Source: a virus. From it: 55,058 nucleotides of DNA. The stretch covers positions 1 to 55,058 of the IMG/VR virus record IMGVR_UViG_3300032116_000257. One strand, written 5' to 3'. Below, piece after piece: positions 26,356 through 36,400 of the stretch. Position 1 is the first letter of the stretch, and each line of letters begins with the position of its first letter. The notes under the pieces are model-generated. The model did not search any database. It was not told the origin of the DNA and saw only the letters and a list, made by a program, of their open reading frames with translations. The translations under genes were made by a program, and so were the position numbers.

Positions 26356-26473
26356 CTTCTAATTTTTTCTTGGAAAAACTATAAGCCACTTCAGCGGCCT
26401 GTCGATATTTGTCAATATCAAACGGGTCGTCCTCAGTTGTTTTATTAACTTGGCCGGGAGGCAACGTTGTCAT
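26219..26473 (-). CDS. Small charged protein (84 aa)
   Basis: The product is hydrophilic with a helical middle (IDKYRQAAEVAYSFSKKKLED) and a Gln/Glu-rich end (EQGQQFKDTEEARDYNQ). No family recognised. It overlaps the terminase small subunit candidate by up to 137 nt in another frame. It lies downstream of two paralogous 58/59-aa genes. Confidence 0.6.
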   Translation of the reverse strand: MTTLPPGQVNKTTEDDPFDIDKYRQAAEVAYSFSKKKLEDAGTQERETIGKGASEQRTSAEQGQQFKDTEEARDYNQAQRGYRY

Positions 26474-26493
26474 GGCTTATAACTGCCTCAAGA

Positions 26494-26670
26494 TTAGAAA
26501 TTAGACATCATGCTAGCGAGACCCTGTTGGAAAATGTCACGACGACCTTCAACAGACTTCTGACGTTGCTGGCGACCTTTAGATGCTTCAAGGCGGTTAA
26601 GAAGAGCCTCAAAATTATTAAGGTCAAAATTAGTGGCGGTATCAGTACCGGTATTTGTAAGAGCGTTCAT
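26494..26670 (-). CDS. Small paralogous protein, copy 1 (58 aa)
   Basis: Reads from ATG 26670 to TAA 26494. It shares with copy 2 the block NFDLNNFE, then LEASKGRQQRQKSVEGRRD and IFQQGLASMMSNF. A basic middle and an amphipathic C-terminal helix are visible. The strong protein conservation with many silent DNA differences between copies shows selection, so both are real genes. Function unknown; structural operon context suggests a small virion or assembly protein. Confidence 0.78.
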   Translation of the reverse strand: MNALTNTGTDTATNFDLNNFEALLNRLEASKGRQQRQKSVEGRRDIFQQGLASMMSNF

Positions 26671-26699
26671 TTTACTCTTTCTTTAATAAAGGTTTAAAA

Positions 26700-26879
26700 T
26701 CAGAAGTTGGACATCATGCTGGCAAGACCTTGTTGGAAGATGTCACGACGACCTTCAACAGACTTCTGACGCTGTTGGCGACCTTTAGATGCTTCGAGAC
26801 GCTGAAGGAGTTGTTCGAAGTTGTTAAGGTCAAAATTAGTAGCAGAATCGCTACCGGTATCAGTGAGAGCGTTAGTCAT
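26700..26879 (-). CDS. Small paralogous protein, copy 2 (59 aa)
   Basis: Reads from ATG 26879 to TGA 26700. It aligns with copy 1 along its whole length with about a dozen substitutions, mainly near the N-terminus. The two copies are 29 nt apart, in tandem. Duplicate dosage or hetero-oligomer formation would explain retention. Confidence 0.78.
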   Translation of the reverse strand: MTNALTDTGSDSATNFDLNNFEQLLQRLEASKGRQQRQKSVEGRRDIFQQGLASMMSNF

Positions 26880-26922
26880 TTGTTATTAACCAATTGTAGG
26901 TCTCTAAGTATTATAAACAGAC

Positions 26923-27906
26923 TTAACCAAAGGCAATACCAAGTAAGTTGTACATCTTCTGATTAGCATCCATCCTGGCGATGTCTTTATCCGCTTCCGT
27001 ACGAAGGCCCATGGTTTTGTAATCCCACTCGCCTTTCTTCTCTACGTTCTTAAGTGAGTAGCTACCTTCAATATCGGCCACGTCTTTCAAGCCAGCGTTA
27101 ATGATCTCCTGAAGCCTAGCTTTTTTATCCCCTTCGATTGTGGCAACTGCAGTGCGCCAGCGCTCTTCGGAATCTGTGGCATACTTGGTTCCTTCAAGAG
27201 TACGGTCGTAGCCGTAATTGGATGCATCTCTTTGAATCTTTGCAATTTCTTCGGCAGATTTTGCGCGAATACGATCGCTTTCTAATCCAAAACCTCCTTG
27301 AAGATCAGCCTTTTCAAGTTCTGTTTTAGAAATTTGTTCCCAGGCAAATAAGCCGCCTCCGTTTGCCTCATCGTTATTAGTAACGCCCCCTGCTTCCGCT
27401 TCTCCAGTTCCACTTGTTACTTGGTTCAGCGTGTCTTTATTTGTTTGATAGTATTGCTTACCGCTGTCAGCTAACTTGATGCCTTTGTCTTCAAGTTTAT
27501 CTTTTAGATCCGCCAAGGATCTACCACTACCCGTTGCAATAGCTTCAAGCTCTTTGGCGCCAGCTTTATTGCCTTTTACTTCGTATTTAACACCACCAAC
27601 CATAATTGTTGTGGTGTTTGATTTATTGTTAGCTTTTGGTTTGTCCTCTTCTTTTTGATTTTGTTTAGTTGACGGAACAATAGGCTGAAGAATAGGTTTA
27701 ACAATAGGTTGGATTGTAGGTTTATTTTGCGCAGGCTTATTAGGCTTGTTGTCCTCCTTCTTGGGTTGGATATTAGGTTTGTTATCAGCAGGCTTATTAG
27801 GCTTGTTATCCTCCTTCTTAGGTTGGATATTAGGTTTGTTTTCAGCAGGCTTGTTAGGCTTGCTCTCCTCTTTCTTAGGTTGGATGTTGGGTTTATTTTT
27901 TGACAT
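26923..27906 (-). CDS. Virion-region protein with Lys/Pro/Asn tandem repeats
   Basis: The first 60 residues are three 19-residue repeats (unit NKPNIQPKKEDNKPNKPA plus one residue), a basic, extended tail. It is followed by a Gly/Asn-rich linker and a 150-residue helical domain (SAEEIAKIQRDASNYGYD, then DKKARLQEIINAGLKDV). Basic repeat tails of this kind may bind packaged DNA. It is a probable internal virion protein, with no recognised family. Confidence 0.7.
   Translation of the reverse strand: MSKNKPNIQPKKEESKPNKPAENKPNIQPKKEDNKPNKPADNKPNIQPKKEDNKPNKPAQNKPTIQPIVKPILQPIVPSTKQNQKEEDKPKANNKSNTTTIMVGGVKYEVKGNKAGAKELEAIATGSGRSLADLKDKLEDKGIKLADSGKQYYQTNKDTLNQVTSGTGEAEAGGVTNNDEANGGGLFAWEQISKTELEKADLQGGFGLESDRIRAKSAEEIAKIQRDASNYGYDRTLEGTKYATDSEERWRTAVATIEGDKKARLQEIINAGLKDVADIEGSYSLKNVEKKGEWDYKTMGLRTEADKDIARMDANQKMYNLLGIAFG
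27731..27901 (-). repeat. Three 57-bp tandem repeats inside a coding region
   Basis: Copies begin at 27731, 27788 and 27845, an exact 57-bp period that keeps frame (19 codons). The copies differ at a few bases. Repeat number is likely to vary between strains by slippage or recombination. Confidence 0.85.
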
Positions 27907-27916
27907 GAGTTATCTC

Positions 27917-28582
27917 CTATGCGCTAGGTAAGTACTTGCTTTGGAATGTACTTGTTGCAGCATTCCCATATCTACCTGTTAGTTTACCAGTACTGTCTCT
28001 TTCAGGTGTACCAAAAATATCAGCAAGTAGCTGTTGGTTCGGCGTCATTACTTTGCCGCTGGCAATCATGTCAGCCTTGAGTAAGTTCTCAAAAGCTGCA
28101 CCGCTTCGAATATTTTCTGCTCTAGCTCGATCAGCAAAACGATCGTAGTCTTCAGGACTGTATCCAATGCCCTGTTGCCGATATAAATTACTAGCAATAT
28201 CTTGGAAGTTATCTCGGTAGTAATCAATAGGTTTGTTATAGCTTTTTGCTAAACGCTTTTGAATAAACTCAGGATTACTAAATGCACCTTCTTGGGCTTC
28301 AAGATAAGCTTCGAATGCACCACGATCACCTGCATCTCTTAAACTCTGTGCTTCACGCAGGATCCTACGTTTTTTAAGAGGAGTAGCACGTACTTGATCA
28401 AGGGCGTAATCTTGAAGCTCTTCTTCCCTTGGTGTCAAGCCGTATTCAAGAGGCTCACCGCCGCCGCCAAATAACCCGCCAAGGCCACCAAGTAGGCCAC
28501 CTGCAGCCGCACCCCAGGGGCCAAGCGACATGCCTGCTAACGCACCACTAGAGGCACCACTTAACCCACCCTGCCAAGACAT
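27917..28582 (-). CDS. Probable internal virion protein (221 aa)
   Basis: A Gly-zipper N-terminus (ASSGALAGMSLGPWG, then GGLLGGLGGLFGGGG) is followed by charged helices (LTPREEELQDYALDQV, then RKRILREAQSL-like). The pattern of a membrane-active glycine-rich head with a helical body recurs in the neighbours at 29147, 29648 and 31888. It suggests a set of proteins ejected with DNA. No family recognised. Confidence 0.68.
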   Translation of the reverse strand: MSWQGGLSGASSGALAGMSLGPWGAAAGGLLGGLGGLFGGGGEPLEYGLTPREEELQDYALDQVRATPLKKRRILREAQSLRDAGDRGAFEAYLEAQEGAFSNPEFIQKRLAKSYNKPIDYYRDNFQDIASNLYRQQGIGYSPEDYDRFADRARAENIRSGAAFENLLKADMIASGKVMTPNQQLLADIFGTPERDSTGKLTGRYGNAATSTFQSKYLPSA

Positions 28583-28625
28583 AATGAACTACGCTCTCTT
28601 TCTTATTATTTTAAAGTGTTAACAC

Positions 28626-29135
28626 TTAGGCGAGGAAACCGGCAAGCTGTCCGTACTGACCAATTGACGCAGGTGTGAGTCCACGTGCTCTGTATTCTTG
28701 TCGAAGATTTGGATCATTGGCACGAAGCTTGGCAATAGTGCGAGGAACTCTAAGTCGATTTGTAATATCTAAATTGTTTTCATATAAAGCAGATCCCCAG
28801 TCGGCATCCCGTTTGTCTGCCATGAAGTCAAGATAATCTTGACCTGCCTGTGTTCCTTGTGCATTGCCAAGTTGATTAAGGAGTGTATTGGCAATGCCAC
28901 CAACAGCTTGCATGCCACCCCAAGAACCTAATCCACCTGCGCCAGGTGCGCTGCCAAACGCGGCTTGTCCTGCTGCGGACCCATCAATACTGGGGAATGA
29001 ACCAAATGTACCCGCTGGTATATCAGCATTAAAAGCTGGAAGATTAAGTTGATCGGGTTTTGGGAAAGAATATTTTCCAGCTAGATCAAAATTACCAAAC
29101 GTACCGGCTGGAATATTGGTGTGCCAATAAGACAT
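28626..29135 (-). CDS. Probable internal virion protein (169 aa)
   Basis: Two copies of the motif IPAGTFG (residues 8 and 39 region) precede a Gly/Ala-rich middle and a basic helical end (RVPRTIAKLRANDPNLRQEYR). It lies between proteins of similar composition. The stop codon is followed by a short AAGTG / CACTT palindrome that may be a weak terminator. Function unknown. Confidence 0.65.
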   Translation of the reverse strand: MSYWHTNIPAGTFGNFDLAGKYSFPKPDQLNLPAFNADIPAGTFGSFPSIDGSAAGQAAFGSAPGAGGLGSWGGMQAVGGIANTLLNQLGNAQGTQAGQDYLDFMADKRDADWGSALYENNLDITNRLRVPRTIAKLRANDPNLRQEYRARGLTPASIGQYGQLAGFLA

Positions 29136-29146
29136 TTTATTTTTCC

Positions 29147-29635
29147 TTAGACGTTAAAATTAATTCTACTGCTAAAGGGTTTGGAAGCCGTATTGCTATT
29201 TTGCATGGCTTGAATAACTGGATTAATAAAGTCAAACTTACGCGCCATTGCTTCACCATATCGGTCAGGCATCTTCAGTACATTGGCAAAGATGTGACCC
29301 TTCATCGCACGTTCAGATGCTTTATCAGCCAGTTGATTCATAGGATCAACATAGGCTTGTGCTTGTAATGCAATAACACGTGGATCATTGGCAAGCATTG
29401 TTTGTACTTGTTGATCCTTGATTAATTTAGAAAATACAGAGGTTGGATCTTTAGGATCAAACGAGTCACCTCCACCGTACTGCGTTTGGTACTCCTTAAC
29501 AATATCTGCATAGCTACCAGCAAGATTTGGATTGCCTGTTGCTTCTCCTGAAGTAGAACGCCAATCACCATAAGGCTGGTTCATGAAACCACCTTGGCCT
29601 CCTCCACCAAATAACCCACCAAAAAATCCTGCCAT
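29147..29635 (-). CDS. Probable internal virion protein (162 aa)
   Basis: Starts MAGFFGGLFGGGGQGG, a glycine-zipper head, then a helical body (TSVFSKLIKDQQVQTMLAND, then ASERAMKGHIFANVLKMPD). Similar head motifs occur in the gene at 27917. It ends 11 nt before the next gene. No family recognised. Confidence 0.65.
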   Translation of the reverse strand: MAGFFGGLFGGGGQGGFMNQPYGDWRSTSGEATGNPNLAGSYADIVKEYQTQYGGGDSFDPKDPTSVFSKLIKDQQVQTMLANDPRVIALQAQAYVDPMNQLADKASERAMKGHIFANVLKMPDRYGEAMARKFDFINPVIQAMQNSNTASKPFSSRINFNV

Positions 29636-29647
29636 TGTTCGTACCTA

Positions 29648-30871
29648 TCAGAAACTAATATTGGGGGCTTGAAGGACTGCGTTGGCGTATGGTGCAGCAG
29701 TCATCATTTGACGCAAGTTGGCACCAGCATTGGCCTGTGCTCCAAGAGCAAGCTTGCCTGTTGTTGCCATGCTACCGAGCATCGCAAAGTTTGCTCCCAT
29801 GCTGTTCATAATTTGCTGCTGGCGCACAACATCATTATTGCGTTGTTGCTCCAACATCGGGAACATCGCCTGCATGTGAGTGCGTTCTTGTTCCAAAGCA
29901 TGGGCCAACATGTCTTTAGCGCCAGAGTTAGCTGCATTCATCAATGCAACATTGCCTTCAAGGCCTACTTTCTGGAGTTGTTCAATGCGACCTAATTGAG
30001 TAGACAGTGCATTAGGATCGCCTTCACCGGTTTCCCGTTGACGTTGTTTTTGTACTGTCTTACCAACTAACTCTTGCGCACCGATGCCAAGTAATGGAGC
30101 TGCTAACTGAAGAGCGGCGCCTTTGCCACCACCTAAAGCACGTCCTGCCGCACGTGTTAAATAAGTAGCACCTAAGCCTGCTCCTGCTCCTGCTGCAACT
30201 GCTTGTGCGGATTGCCCTTCAGTGTAATCTTGGAAGGCACCAAGTGCAGGTGCTAAGTAACCTAAACGGCCAAGATTACGAGTTACAGCTTCTTTGTTAA
30301 GTTCACCACCAAACAAATTACCTAAACTATTTAATGCACCGCCGCGTGCATTGGGATTCGATGGGTCGTTAGGAGGATTGTTCCCGCCACCACCTCCTCC
30401 TCCACCGGGAGGATTAGGGGGATTGCTCCCGCCGCTACCACGGGCACCCATCGCCGGAATAGAACTTTGTCCACCACCACGGCGAGTTTGCTCTGCCAAC
30501 TCTACTTGAGTGCCTGTAATAGGACGCCTTACATCACCAGTCTCGTTACCACGGGCACCCATCGCCGGAATAGAACTTTGTCCACCACCGCGACCACCCG
30601 ACTGTGTAATGCGTGTGTCTTCAGTTGTACCAGTAATACGTGGATCATTCGGAGTATCACCGGTAATCAGGATATTGTTTGCAGTCGTATTAGGAGCACC
30701 ACCTTGAAATAACCCAGCAATGCCTTGGCCTGCTGCGCCAAGAGCTGCCATCACTTGGGCAATTGCATCTGAAGCAAAATTTTGAGCTTCCTGTTGATTG
30801 AAACGAGAAGCGTTGCCACGACGTGAATAATTCTCGTTGTAGTCTCCGCCACTACCTGTTATTAATGCCAT
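29648..30871 (-). CDS. Probable internal virion protein with Gly-rich centre (407 aa)
   Basis: The protein has an N-terminal low-complexity region with the direct repeat GGGQSSIPAMGARG (two copies 37 residues apart), a run of eight glycines, a hydrophobic Gly/Ala middle (AQAVAAGAGAGLGATYL), and a Met/Gln-rich helical end. It would fit an ejected, membrane-active virion protein. No family recognised. Confidence 0.66.
   Translation of the reverse strand: MALITGSGGDYNENYSRRGNASRFNQQEAQNFASDAIAQVMAALGAAGQGIAGLFQGGAPNTTANNILITGDTPNDPRITGTTEDTRITQSGGRGGGQSSIPAMGARGNETGDVRRPITGTQVELAEQTRRGGGQSSIPAMGARGSGGSNPPNPPGGGGGGGGNNPPNDPSNPNARGGALNSLGNLFGGELNKEAVTRNLGRLGYLAPALGAFQDYTEGQSAQAVAAGAGAGLGATYLTRAAGRALGGGKGAALQLAAPLLGIGAQELVGKTVQKQRQRETGEGDPNALSTQLGRIEQLQKVGLEGNVALMNAANSGAKDMLAHALEQERTHMQAMFPMLEQQRNNDVVRQQQIMNSMGANFAMLGSMATTGKLALGAQANAGANLRQMMTAAPYANAVLQAPNISF
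30436..30589 (-). repeat. 43-bp exact direct repeat, two copies
   Basis: Identical 43-bp copies at 30436-30478 and 30547-30589, spaced 111 bp, so the reading frame of the 407-aa gene is kept. Exact DNA identity points to a recent duplication within the coding region. Confidence 0.85.
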
Positions 30872-30902
30872 GTTTACGACTATCTGTTATCAGCTAATTC
30901 TA

Positions 30903-31895
30903 TCACTGCATTTCTTCTGAATATTCAGTGACTGTTGGTAACTTAGGACGATTAGCTTGTGCAATAGCGGCGTTAACTGCCGCGCCTACTGCAGCGCCAG
31001 CAAGTGCACCTGTTGCTCCACCGATCAAACCACGGCGTGTTAATCCGCTGCGCACCGTTTCAGTTGTATGTGAACGATAGCCTTTACCTGGTACTTGTTT
31101 AGACGGTGTGTTGCGAATACCTGCAGCTAAACCAGCAAGACCACCAAGAGCAGTCGTCGCGGTTGCAATGTTAACTGGATAGCCAAGCATACGAGCTTCT
31201 GGAATTCCTTCCAAGTTTTCAGGAGTTACTTTTAAGAGTCCCATGAAGCCGCTATCTTGGTAGTAATTCTGCATGAAGTTTGCATAACGTTCTGGCGTCA
31301 AGCTTGGGATTTCTGCTTTTGCAGTTTCATATTTTAAAGGCGCGCCTTGACGACCAAGGAAGAAACGATCGAATAATTCTTGGACTGGTTGTTCTGTTTC
31401 TCTGCGGTCATCTGCACCTTCAGGTGAATACGTTTGTGCGTACCCAGTGGCACGGAAGGCTTGGCCTGGGTTAAGAATATTAAAAGCACCACTCATGATT
31501 GTGGTTGGGATCGCCACACTTGCAGCCATCAACCCGGTTTTTGTTTTACCTAAATCGCGGTACGCATCTTTACCAACCACCGCTTTCATTGTGTTTTCAA
31601 TACCAGTATCCAATATTGCTAATGGGTGGTTGTAACGCCAATACACACCCCTTGTACCGTCATTAGTTAAATCAGTCGCTAAGCGTGTACCAAAAGCTCC
31701 AATGGCTTGGATGGGTGTTTCTTTTAAGCTAACACCTTGAGCACGCAAAGCTTTGTGATATTTACCAGCAACATTTAATACGCTTGGATAAACTTCTTCC
31801 GCAATACGTGTAGCTTTTTCGCTCTTGCGTGCACCTTCTTTTAATGCTTGAGAAGTATTTGATAGTAGTTGCTGAAACCGATTTGGATTAGACAC
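30903..31895 (-). CDS. Probable internal virion protein (330 aa)
   Basis: Helical N-terminus (SQALKEGARKSEKATRIAEEV), a central globular part (GVYWRYNHPLAILDTG) and a C-terminal Gly/Ala transmembrane-like stretch (LIGGATGALAGAAVGAAVNAA). It overlaps the upstream gene by 8 nt. Composition fits the surrounding set of ejection candidates. No enzymatic motif was seen. Confidence 0.66.
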   Translation of the reverse strand: MSNPNRFQQLLSNTSQALKEGARKSEKATRIAEEVYPSVLNVAGKYHKALRAQGVSLKETPIQAIGAFGTRLATDLTNDGTRGVYWRYNHPLAILDTGIENTMKAVVGKDAYRDLGKTKTGLMAASVAIPTTIMSGAFNILNPGQAFRATGYAQTYSPEGADDRRETEQPVQELFDRFFLGRQGAPLKYETAKAEIPSLTPERYANFMQNYYQDSGFMGLLKVTPENLEGIPEARMLGYPVNIATATTALGGLAGLAAGIRNTPSKQVPGKGYRSHTTETVRSGLTRRGLIGGATGALAGAAVGAAVNAAIAQANRPKLPTVTEYSEEMQ

Positions 31896-32550
31896 CGGCT
31901 ATGCTCCCCATCATTTGTTGAATGTCGCCTAAGTTGGCGTTAACTCTTGTGTTAAACATCTCATCACGCATTGACTGACTGTTGGGCAAGCCATACGATT
32001 GGAACATAGTGCCAGGTGCATAACGACCTGCTAAATCATTTGCATGGTTAATGATCTCACGTTGTTTATTTTGTTGGAGGATTGTAAGAATTTGTTCGTC
32101 AGATAACTGGGCTAACTCCTCGCCCGTCATCTTAGTTAAATCAATATTGTTTGGATCAATATTCTGTTGTGTTCGTTGTGTCTGTTGTTGTGCGTCTTGT
32201 CCGGTTGATTGGAAACCATTAAATAAAGACGGACGACCAAGGGCTGCGCTAACTAAATTACCTGCACCAATAGCGCCCACAACATTGGCTGGAGTCTCCC
32301 ACCCACTGCCTTGATATTGTTTAGTTACTTCGCCGGTTTTTAAATCTTTGATTTCTACATTTCTACCGGGTTTAAGTGCACGTACTCCAGCTACTGCACC
32401 CGCTGATCCCAATACGTCAGCAGCACCATAAAGCAAAGCCGCTGGCAATGAATCACCCGTCGCTAAACTAAGACCCGCACTAATACCTCCGCTTGCCAAG
32501 CCTGGGCGAAGCGCCTCGAGCAATCCTTGGAATAGCTTTCCCTTGGCCAT
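31888..32550 (-). CDS. Probable internal virion protein (220 aa)
   Basis: The N-terminal 60 residues are Gly/Ala/Leu-rich and membrane-like (LASGGISAGLSLATGDSLP), then a Gln-rich linker (DAQQQTQRTQQN) and a helical end with a motif EELAQLSDEQILTILQQN. It overlaps the next gene by 8 nt, suggesting coupled translation. No family recognised. Confidence 0.65.
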   Translation of the reverse strand: MAKGKLFQGLLEALRPGLASGGISAGLSLATGDSLPAALLYGAADVLGSAGAVAGVRALKPGRNVEIKDLKTGEVTKQYQGSGWETPANVVGAIGAGNLVSAALGRPSLFNGFQSTGQDAQQQTQRTQQNIDPNNIDLTKMTGEELAQLSDEQILTILQQNKQREIINHANDLAGRYAPGTMFQSYGLPNSQSMRDEMFNTRVNANLGDIQQMMGSIAGV

Positions 32551-32580
32551 TGGAATATAGTTTTCTTTTATTATAAAGCG

Positions 32581-33183
32581 TTAGGCCTTGGACTCTTTTT
32601 CATCTTTGTCTTCTTTCTTGTTCGCAAGAAGTTGTGCAACTGATTTGTTATCATCTACTTCGTTCTTTGCTTTGGCTTCTGCTTGTGCCATCAGTCGTCC
32701 TTTGGGATCAGGATTTGCAAATGATGGCATTGGGTTCTCACTACGTTCCTCTACCGTAGGACTCAACGCATACATTTCTTTCCACATCGGATTGTAATCT
32801 GGTTGATCTTCTGGAGTTTGTTTAGTATTAGGACGACCGGTATCAAAGTTATAGTCGCGTTGGCGATTAAAAGGTTTACCGATACCAGCGAACACTTCAT
32901 TAGGGATTACACGACCTTCTTCGTCTTGTTTAAATTCAATAAACCCAAGACCTGGGTTTAATCGCTGCTTTCGTGCTGAGATATTTTTCCTGATGTCAGT
33001 TTCGGTAAAACGACCAGGAGAGAACGGTGTCTCAAAACTATCTGCAGGAATAGTAAAGAGATCTGCGTAGCTTAGATTTTTCTTTTTCTCAAAGATATCT
33101 TTTGTAAAGTCAATGTAACGCTGGGGTTCATTCTTGGAAAAGTAGTCACTCCCATGCCCAGCAAGGCGTGAATCTCGTGCCAT
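32581..33183 (-). CDS. Unknown charged virion-region protein (200 aa)
   Basis: A hydrophilic protein with a C-terminal Lys/Glu-rich tail (ANKKEDKDEKESKA). The middle has a conserved-looking NPGLGFIEFKQDEEGRVIP. Its ATG overlaps the TAA of the gene upstream by one base. Function unknown. Confidence 0.65.
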   Translation of the reverse strand: MARDSRLAGHGSDYFSKNEPQRYIDFTKDIFEKKKNLSYADLFTIPADSFETPFSPGRFTETDIRKNISARKQRLNPGLGFIEFKQDEEGRVIPNEVFAGIGKPFNRQRDYNFDTGRPNTKQTPEDQPDYNPMWKEMYALSPTVEERSENPMPSFANPDPKGRLMAQAEAKAKNEVDDNKSVAQLLANKKEDKDEKESKA

Positions 33184-33410
33184 TAATCTTCCTCAGCTTT
33201 ACGATACTTTTTCTTTTTCAATGATACTAAAGTCTTTCGCAAGTTTGCTTGTTTAACGGTGGACTTATCGTAATCCTCTGGATTGGCAAGTACGTTTTCT
33301 TGTAACTGCGCAGTGGTAATTCCTTTTTTAGCTGCTTTCTTGGTGAACGCACCCTTTTTAATTTCAGCCTTGTCAATCCAGTTTTTGTCTTTTTTCTTTT
33401 TATCAGCCAT
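33183..33410 (-). CDS. Small Lys-rich protein (75 aa)
   Basis: The protein is about one quarter lysine, with the block KKGITTAQLQENVLANPEDY in the middle. It recalls a small cyanophage family (KK.WI..AIKKPGAL... type) found in many structural operons. It may bind DNA in the capsid. The ATG is preceded by GGAG within the leader (gtttaatc side), but no perfect spacing was seen. Confidence 0.68.
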   Translation of the reverse strand: MADKKKKDKNWIDKAEIKKGAFTKKAAKKGITTAQLQENVLANPEDYDKSTVKQANLRKTLVSLKKKKYRKAEED

Positions 33411-33450
33411 GATTAAACTCCTTCAGATAATTGCCGTAAAAGTGCTAAGA

Positions 33451-36400
33451 TCAGTATCCCATAAGCCCCAGACGTGGTTGATTGGGATTTAAACGATTCC
33501 GCAGATTGATTTGTTTGATAGTCAAATTAGTAATAGGTCCGGCAACATTTTCCCTTTCAGGCTCAGGGAAAAAGCCTGGTTGATAAACTTCTGCGTTTAA
33601 ACGATTTGGACCAACATTCCTAAACTGCGGTTCAGCACGTACTGGGCCTTGCATTTGAGGTGTTGGTTGACCTGCCGATAAAGCCAGTGGCAACTGATAT
33701 TCTTCGGTTGCCAGGATATTAGGCTGAATGACTACAGGAGAACTTGCAGGCATTGCACGCTCTCGTTGCATTCTGGCCATGTAATTTGCAAGGTTAGTTG
33801 CGTAGACATCTGCTTCGGTAGTACGTGCACGTGCAATAGGCGGAACAACGTTAGAAGGGAAAGCAAGCTGTGTCGGTTCCAAGTTGCGTACGGTTGGTTC
33901 CGGTGTTGGTGCTACTGGACGATTAGATAACAGAGTTGATGGTCCAGAAGTACGTGCGGAAGAAGGTAGCTGTTTATTGGCTCTACGTGCTAATTCATTT
34001 AATGCTACTCCGGTCATAGCATCGGCAACATCTCGTGGATATTTGGCATACACACCTTGAACAGCACGGCTCATATCAATTGCATCTCGTGCTTGTTGTG
34101 TCGGTTCTTGTGTGTACTTATAGGCTTGTGGATCTTCGTACGAACTTGGATAAGTAAAGAATTTAGTAACAGGATTACCTTGTTCATCAACTTCAACTTT
34201 ACGTACACGATGCACAGGTAAAGCGGATTCGGTAGCAGTTGGTGGACGGTTAGCTGCTTCTGTATACTCGCCTTGTTTGGACATTGCAGCAGTACCATAC
34301 TCGGCAAGTTCAGGCCCATAGATACCAATAGATGCCCTGGTATCTAATCCGGCAACACCACCGCGTCCACGTACGTTTACATCCGCACCCATCCGCTTAC
34401 CTGCCAGTTTCTGAACATTTGTTTCACCTGTATCAACATTGACATTGGGAAGAAGAATACGTTCACCGGTATCAGGGTCAATGCCAAGATCACCACCAAT
34501 ATTTACAACAGACTTAGCGCGTCCACCAGAGAGAAGACCACCTGGTACAATTTCGAGTTGCTCTTGTGAAATGTAATTACCAACCGGACGTCCACGCTCA
34601 ATATTAGAAAGCTCACCTTCTTCAACGACCATATTGTCAGGTGCCGTGAGAACAGGGCGAACGACAATACCTTCTTCAACGCCACCCATCAGTTTCTGAG
34701 GAACGGCAGCCCTTCGAATGTTACGTGCGGTTGCTTTCTCTGCACCAGCGAGGCGACGCTCACTCATCTCGTAATTACGCAACGTTTCGTTAATACGTGC
34801 GTCAAGTTCATCTTGAAGATCTAAAGCAACTTCACGTCCACGACTCGCTGTTAAGTAGGCGTCACGTTCTTGCGGACTAGAGAAAGACCTACGTTGTTCG
34901 CCCAGGTCAACAACATCAGCTTGTAAGGCTGCATCACGTGCAACTAAGTTGTCAAGCTCAGTAGCTAAACCAATTTGATTACGTGTTTCTTGTAAACGAA
35001 TATTACCAAGCCAATCTTTATAGCCTTCAACTTTATTTGCTAAGTTTTGTGCAGTATCTTCCATGTACACACCTTCTTTCAAGGATGATACAGGGAATTG
35101 TTCTCCAGCAATCGTAACGGTTCCTTCGTTTAAGTTTTCGAAGAACTGCTCGTTACCTGCTGCGCCAAGTTTAAGTGCGTTACGACGTCTTGTAGCTTTA
35201 GGATCTTCTCGCCATGCTTCAGGACCAAACGCCTCGGCTAATTGGGTTTCTAAGCGCCCAGGGGTACCTGCGTCTGCCATCATCTTCTCGCGTCGTTGCT
35301 GGAGAAAACGTGCTGCCGAACTTTGTCCTAGGTCTGCACCAGGGGCTGTTTGTAGTTCGATAGTGCCGCCAGGAGCAAGGCCCGTACGTGCAGGGCGTAC
35401 GCCTCCAAACTTAAAGCGTTCTCCGGTGCGGAGGTCGTAGCCAATACCTTCAGCCTGATCAATGGGCAGACCATCAGGTAATAATTTGGCGACTGTGTTA
35501 ATTGCTACGTCACTTTCAACACCAGACCATTCGCTGGGATTAGATCCCATCATTGCCTTATAGTCGGCATCAGCTTGTGCATTCAATTGAGCAATTTGGT
35601 TTTTATCCAGGTCTTCGTTACGTGAGAGTTGTTGCCACACACGACCTGTTTGTTGTGCAGCACCAGATTCAACTGCGTCTGTTGCTTGGTTCTGTACTGC
35701 AGGATTACCACCAAAAGCACGTTGGAATTGTTCAAAGCGTGCTTCTTCTGCTTGCTCCAAAGTAAACCCAGTGCTTGCAAGAACTTGCCTTCCAATCTGT
35801 TCGTCTTCTAAAGCGGCTTGACGAATTGATTCTTTTGGATGCGACGAAAGCGGATTCTTGAGATAAAACTCTCTTCCATTATCGTCCATAAGCATAAGTT
35901 CATTATCATATGGATTTCCTGTCAATACATAACCTTGATTACCCAAACCCTTGTGGAAGTCAAGGAATTTACCCTGTGGCTGAGCACGGGTTGTTACTTG
36001 AACAGGAGCAGGAGATTGCGACTCTAAAACGTTAAGATCCACAGTTGCCATTGGAATGGCTGGTCGATCTGATAATGAAGACGCAAATAAACTTCCTTGT
36101 GCAGGTGTTGCAGACAATGGGCGAGATGGTGCCTGCATAATAAATTCACCTGTTTCTTCTGCTAAAGCATTAATAGGCGAACGTAATGCCATCAAAGTTC
36201 CTTGTGTGCCAGGGATTTCAAGTTGGTATGTGCCTTTACGATTTTCTGCTGCTTGCAATAAATTTTTAGTTGCTGCTTGACGGCGTGCATCTGCTACCTT
36301 CCTTGATACCATCTCTTTAGGATCCGGGCGATAAGGTACGTATTCTTCTTCAAAACCTAAGTCTTTACCAGATGTAAGACGATTGGCAAAATTAGTAGGT

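Noticed and set aside
35063-35440. 125-codon plus-strand frame opposite the 1101-aa gene
   Set aside because: Pro/Arg/Ser-rich antisense shadow with no supporting signal.
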